The position numbers were made by a program, and so were the translations under genes. A stretch of DNA of 9,901 nt from contig JAJPYU010000243.1 in NCBI GenBank assembly GCA_021204765.1, forward strand, positions 210-10,110, in the 5' to 3' direction. The notes beneath the pieces were generated by a model, which was given only the letters and a program-made list of their open reading frames with translations, did not search any database and was not told the DNA's origin. The stretch's first letter is position 1, and each line of letters opens with the position of its first letter. Source of the stretch: Clostridiales bacterium. Its GTDB lineage: Bacteria; Bacillota; Clostridia; Lachnospirales; Lachnospiraceae. Of the stretch, positions 6,575 to 9,901 are shown in pieces.

Positions 6575-6771
6575 GTTACTTTTCACACGGTAGTCAGTGC
6601 AATTAGATGGATGCTTCAAGCTCGCTTGAAAGCAGACATATAAATACACTGACTACCAGTGAAAAAGGTAACCTCCACCCATATGAGCAGTCTTAGCTCC
6701 GTAAGGAGCGGGAAAGCACGGTAACGTGCGAGAGTGCGAATAAGGGTGGAGGCTACCGTGTGAAAAGTAAC
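6575..6771. mobile_element. MITE-like element, 197 bp, with 19-bp perfect terminal inverted repeats
   Basis: GTTACTTTTCACACGGTAG (6575-6593) is the exact reverse complement of 6753-6771. Immediately outside are ATTACTAG (6567-6574) and ATTACCAG (6772-6779), 7 of 8 identical, as expected for an 8-bp target duplication with one later mutation. No transposase or other open frame lies inside, so it would need a transposase supplied in trans; I cannot assign a family. The left duplication contains the J-protein stop codon. Removing the element and one duplication copy would leave the helicase ATG 10 nt after that stop. The interior is highly structured: an 11-bp inverted repeat 6589-6599 / 6647-6657, a hairpin at 6613-6633, and a 9-bp stem 6672-6680 / 6744-6752. 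Confidence 0.7.
6672..6752 (+). ncRNA. Candidate structured RNA domain with two GTAA-capped hairpins
   Basis: Inside the inverted-repeat element, CCTCCACCC (6672-6680) pairs with GGGTGGAGG (6744-6752). Within this stem are GCTCC-GTAA-GGAGC (6696-6709) and GCACG-GTAA-CGTGC (6716-6729), two perfect 5-bp stems capped by GNRA tetraloops. Two such tetraloops so close together suggest a folded RNA rather than random palindromes. It resembles no riboswitch I can name. It could be part of the mobile element or a regulator of the helicase mRNA. The strand is inferred from the GNRA loops and the operon direction. Confidence 0.4.
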
Positions 6772-6789
6772 ATTACCAGGGCGTGAGCT

Positions 6790-9504
6790 ATGAGTGCCGA
6801 CAATAAAAATACTATTGAAAATAATGTGAATAAAACTCCCCCGGCCGTGGAGGTGGTGGAGCCCGAGACTCTCCGCATCTCCGTCAGGAATCTGGTGGAG
6901 TTTATTTTTCGTTCCGGGGATATCGACAACCGGGTGGGAGGCGGTGCCCAGGCGGAGGCCATGCTGGCGGGCTCCCGCATTCACAGGAAAATCCAGAAGA
7001 ACATGGGAAGCGGATACCGCTCCGAGGTACCCTTGAAATATGAAGTGATCATGGGGCATTATCTCTTAAGCGTCGAGGGACGGGCAGATGGTATATTCTC
7101 AGAAAAAGTTGAAAATACAGAAGATACCGGGAAAGAGCTCTTAACGGCAGAAACTACCGGATTGGCTTCGGCAGCAGCAGAATCTGAAACAGTGGTATTT
7201 ATAGATGAGATAAAGGGCATGTACACCGACGTCACCCGCTTCGAGGAGCCGAAAGTGGTCCATCTGGCCCAGGCGAAATGCTACGCCTACATTTTCGCGG
7301 CACTGGGCGGCCTCGATAAGATTGGCGTGCAGATCACCTACTGCGACCTGGACAGCGAGAATCTCAGGCGTTTCCGGGAGATATACAGCTTTCACATCCT
7401 CCAGGGCTGGTTTGACGACCTCATTGAAGCCTACCGCAAGTGGACCGACTGGCAGTATGAGTGGCGGCTGGCCCGCCGGGATTCCATCAAAGCCCTGGAA
7501 TTTCCCTTCGAGTATCGCGCAGGCCAGCGAAAGCTGGTGGCCGATGTCTATCGCACATTTTCCCGAAAAAAAATCTTATTCCTCCAGGCGCCCACCGGCA
7601 CCGGCAAGACCATAGCCACCGTCTTCCCGGCGGTGAAGGCCATGGGGGAAGGGCTGGCGGAGCGGATATTTTATCTGACTGCCAAGACCATCACCAGGAC
7701 TGTGGCAAAGGAGGCCTTCGACATTTTAAAGGCTGACGGTCTGGAAGCCAAAGTCCTCACCATCACCGCCAGGGAGAAGATCTGCCCCGCAGATGAGACG
7801 GACTGCAATCCGGAGTCCTGTCCCTATGCGAAAGGTCACTATGACCGGGTAAATGACGCGGTATATGAGCTTATGGCCACCGAGCATGACTACAGCCGGG
7901 AAACTCTGCTGGCGGCGGCCAAAAAGCATCAGGTCTGCCCATTTGAGATGGCCCTGGATCTCTCCCTCTGGTCCGATGTCATTATCTGCGATTACAATTA
8001 TGTCTTCGATCCAAATGTCTGCCTCCGCCGTTTCTTTGCCGAGGGGGAGAAGGGAGATTATCTTTTCCTCATCGATGAGGCCCACAATCTGGTGGAGCGG
8101 GGCCGGGAGATGTACTCCGCTACCCTGGCGAAGGAAGATTTCCTGAAATTCAAGAAGATTTTCAAGAAATATGATCAGAAGATAATGAAAGCTATGAATC
8201 GCTGCAACCGTATTATGCTGGAGTGGAAGCGGGAATGCGAGCACTATTCGGTGATAATGAGCATTGGGAATTTTGCCGTGGCGCTGATGCAGCTCATGGC
8301 TCTCATGGACGACTTCATGCGGCACCGTCCCGAGTATCCGGAGAGGAAGGATGTCACGGAGTTCTACTTCGAGCTCCGGCATTTCATTAACATGCACGAC
8401 CTCATGGATGAGAATTATGTGGCCTACACCGACTTCGACGGGGATGAGCAGTTTCTCATCCATCTCTACTGTGTAAATCCTGCGAAGAATCTCCAGGAAT
8501 GTCTTGACAGGAGCCGCAGCGCTGTCTTTTTCTCGGCAACCCTGCTTCCCATAAAATATTACAAGAGCCTCCTCTCCACCGGCACGGATAATTACGCCGT
8601 CTACGCCGACTCCATTTTCCCCAAAAAGAACCGTCTCCTCTTCGTGGCGAGAGATGTCAGCAGCCTTTATACCCGGAGAAATCTCAGCGAATATCAGAAA
8701 ATAGCGGAATATATCAGGGTGACCGCCGGGGCGAAGCAGGGAAACTATATCGTGTTCTTTCCCTCATATAAATTCATGCAGGAGGTGTATGATGTATTTG
8801 CAGAGATGAATATGATGGATCCTGATCATGTCTCCCCCGATATTAATGATACTGAAAATAATTTTGCTGACCAGGCGTATGAAGAAACTGCTGCAAATGA
8901 AAATGACGGGAAAATAGAGGCATCGGTTGGTAATGATGTAATAGATAAGGAAGTTAAAAAAGCAGCAGGTAATATGAAGTGTATTATGCAGAGTTCCAAC
9001 ATGCACGAGGCCGGACGGGAGGAATTCCTCTCCCACTTTTCCGAGTCCCGGGACAATTCCCTGGTAGCTTTCTGTGTCCTGGGCGGCATCTTCTCAGAGG
9101 GCATAGACCTGACGGAGGATAAGCTCATCGGAGTCCTGGTGGTGGGCACCGGCCTGCCCCAGATCTGTTCCCAGCGGGAGATTTTAAAAGCCTATTACAA
9201 TGATAAACTTAGTGAGGAAAATGCAGGCACACCTGCACTCCCTGACTCCCGCAGCCGCGGTGGTGAGGGATTTTCCTATGCCTACCAGTATCCCGGCATG
9301 AACAAAGTCCTCCAGGCCGCCGGACGGGTCATCCGCACAGCGACAGATGTAGGCGTAATAGGGCTGCTGGACGAGCGCTTCCTTAGGAGAGACTATAAAT
9401 CGCTGTTCCCCCGGGAGTGGGACGACTACCACAGCGTAAATCTCGACACACTCCCTCGCCTGTTAAGTGAATTCTGGAACAAATCTCCCGAAGATGTCAT
9501 GTAG
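6790..9504 (+). CDS. Cas4-like nuclease fused to an XPD/DinG-type Fe-S helicase
   Basis: This 904-aa protein is probably a 5'-3' superfamily 2 DNA helicase with its own nuclease domain. The N-terminal PD-(D/E)XK domain shows His65, Asp100 in EGRADG, Glu140 and Lys142 in DEIKG, and Q161-x3-Y165, a RecB/Cas4 pattern. The helicase has Walker A APTGTGKT (267-274), four Cys (332, 339, 344, 383) placed to hold a 4Fe-4S cluster, DEAH (429-432), SAT (582-584), GIFSEGIDL (766-774) and motif VI QAAGRVIR (842-849). A role in DNA repair or processing of branched DNA is likely; the substrate is unknown. ATG 6790 has only a weak AGGG (6778-6781) upstream. Acidic stretches at about 104-134 and 677-728, and a third at about 801-822, look like insertions and use more A and T than the conserved parts. 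The nuclease and Fe-S residues are intact. Confidence 0.93.
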   Translation: MSADNKNTIENNVNKTPPAVEVVEPETLRISVRNLVEFIFRSGDIDNRVGGGAQAEAMLAGSRIHRKIQKNMGSGYRSEVPLKYEVIMGHYLLSVEGRADGIFSEKVENTEDTGKELLTAETTGLASAAAESETVVFIDEIKGMYTDVTRFEEPKVVHLAQAKCYAYIFAALGGLDKIGVQITYCDLDSENLRRFREIYSFHILQGWFDDLIEAYRKWTDWQYEWRLARRDSIKALEFPFEYRAGQRKLVADVYRTFSRKKILFLQAPTGTGKTIATVFPAVKAMGEGLAERIFYLTAKTITRTVAKEAFDILKADGLEAKVLTITAREKICPADETDCNPESCPYAKGHYDRVNDAVYELMATEHDYSRETLLAAAKKHQVCPFEMALDLSLWSDVIICDYNYVFDPNVCLRRFFAEGEKGDYLFLIDEAHNLVERGREMYSATLAKEDFLKFKKIFKKYDQKIMKAMNRCNRIMLEWKRECEHYSVIMSIGNFAVALMQLMALMDDFMRHRPEYPERKDVTEFYFELRHFINMHDLMDENYVAYTDFDGDEQFLIHLYCVNPAKNLQECLDRSRSAVFFSATLLPIKYYKSLLSTGTDNYAVYADSIFPKKNRLLFVARDVSSLYTRRNLSEYQKIAEYIRVTAGAKQGNYIVFFPSYKFMQEVYDVFAEMNMMDPDHVSPDINDTENNFADQAYEETAANENDGKIEASVGNDVIDKEVKKAAGNMKCIMQSSNMHEAGREEFLSHFSESRDNSLVAFCVLGGIFSEGIDLTEDKLIGVLVVGTGLPQICSQREILKAYYNDKLSEENAGTPALPDSRSRGGEGFSYAYQYPGMNKVLQAAGRVIRTATDVGVIGLLDERFLRRDYKSLFPREWDDYHSVNLDTLPRLLSEFWNKSPEDVM

Positions 9505-9523
9505 ATATTAACTATTTAAAAAA

Positions 9524-9901
9524 CTGCGAGCAGGACTGTAAGCCGGGTTATGTCGTGGATGATCATCTATCTGGGTCAGTCGTCGCCGACTGCCTCAAGC
9601 AACCTACCTGAAGCTTAGCGGGCCACCTCATCGCCTCTGCTTGGTCTTGCTTCGGATGGGGTTTACATGTGCCCCGGGCGTTGCCGTCCGGGCGGTAGTC
9701 TCTTACACTGCCATTTCACCCTTACAGGGATATCCCTGCGGTATATTTCTGTTGCACTTTCCCTGGAGTCGCCTCCGCCGGTCGTTAGCCGGCATCCTGC
9801 CCTGTGAAGCCCGGACTTTCCTCGGCTGCATTCAAGAATGCAGCCACAGCACCCGCATTTAAAGTCGCCTTTGGCGAGGCGGGTGCTGCTTTGGCTCAAT
9901 T
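9524..9901 (-). ncRNA. rnpB: RNase P RNA (5' end not resolved, probably outside the window)
   Basis: This is the catalytic RNA that cleaves tRNA 5' leaders. On the minus strand I recognise GAGGAAAGTCCGGGCT (9823-9808), AGTGCAACAGAAATA with ACCGC, GTAAGGGTGAAA, a GTAAACCCC segment, GAAGCAAGACCAA, AGGTGGCCCG (the GGU that contacts tRNA CCA), GTAGGTTGCTTGAG and the 3' CCACGACATAACCCGGCTTA, all close to the E. coli type-A molecule. P3 is the perfect 10-bp hairpin at 9845-9824. The 3' strand of P1 (GTCCTGCTCGCAG, 9536-9524) is followed by six T (9523-9518), likely the transcript end. Its 5' partner, and that of P2, are not in the 56 nt upstream of P3, where an extra stem-loop sits instead. The conserved body is 9524-9845; the remainder is included because the 5' strand of P1 must lie further on. 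Confidence 0.9.
9847..9888 (-). repeat. Extra stem-loop at the 5' side of rnpB
   Basis: CAGCACCCGC (9847-9856) pairs perfectly with GCGGGTGCTG (9879-9888). Inside is a second hairpin, TCGCC-TTT-GGCGA (9865-9877). Flanking AGCC (9842-9845) and GGCT (9893-9896) can extend the stem, at the cost of P3. Read on the minus strand, the layout (arm ending CCGC, CTCG, a short GC stretch, then AAATGCGG) parallels 174-216 at the other end of the window. It is therefore probably another copy of the same hairpin repeat family. Confidence 0.6.

Noticed and set aside
6575..6771. Retron or group II intron RNA
   Set aside because: The inverted ends and structured interior are suggestive, but no reverse transcriptase lies nearby, and no intron domain V or msr/msd pattern can be recognised.

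Overview
This window looks like a chromosomal segment of a moderately GC-rich Clostridia species, most likely of the Lachnospiraceae type. The reasons are a single-chain PurL of the clostridial kind, a zinc-ribbon / DUF5685 / J-domain gene cluster, strong GGAGG ribosome binding sites, a type-A RNase P RNA, and many short hairpin repeats between genes. The assignment is inference; no species can be named from the sequence alone.

Layout. Positions 1-211 are non-coding and hold a compact repeat cluster: a 54-nt perfect direct repeat, nested inverted repeats and several hairpins. The last arm of the cluster carries the purL stop codon. purL (FGAM synthase, purine biosynthesis) occupies 212-4162 on the minus strand and has a near-consensus promoter of its own. 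From 4163 to 4476 lies a divergent intergenic region with back-to-back promoters and a possible operator. On the plus strand follow a small membrane-anchored zinc-ribbon protein (4477-4929), a DUF5685 protein (5016-5858) and a J-domain co-chaperone (5855-6574). The last two overlap by 4 nt (GTGA) and are surely translationally coupled. After a 197-bp inverted-repeat element comes a large fusion of a Cas4-like nuclease and an Fe-S XPD/DinG helicase (6790-9504). The window ends with rnpB (RNase P RNA) on the minus strand, convergent with the helicase gene.

How the genes fit together. The plus-strand block reads as one operon. The J-protein supplies a DnaK-type chaperone with clients, the membrane zinc-ribbon protein may be a partner or anchor, and the DUF5685 protein carries two Asp-rich motifs reminiscent of squalene/phytoene-synthase-type enzymes. 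The helicase appears to have been 10 nt downstream of the J-protein stop codon before a miniature element inserted between them. The element has a 19-bp perfect terminal inverted repeat and flanking 8-bp near-identical direct repeats.

The most interesting signals are: (1) the 197-bp MITE-like element and its mutually exclusive RNA folds; (2) an extra stem-loop at the 5' side of rnpB, where P1 and P2 should be, resembling the repeats at the other end of the window; (3) the isoprenoid-synthase-like motifs of the DUF5685 protein; (4) AT-richer acidic insertions in the helicase.
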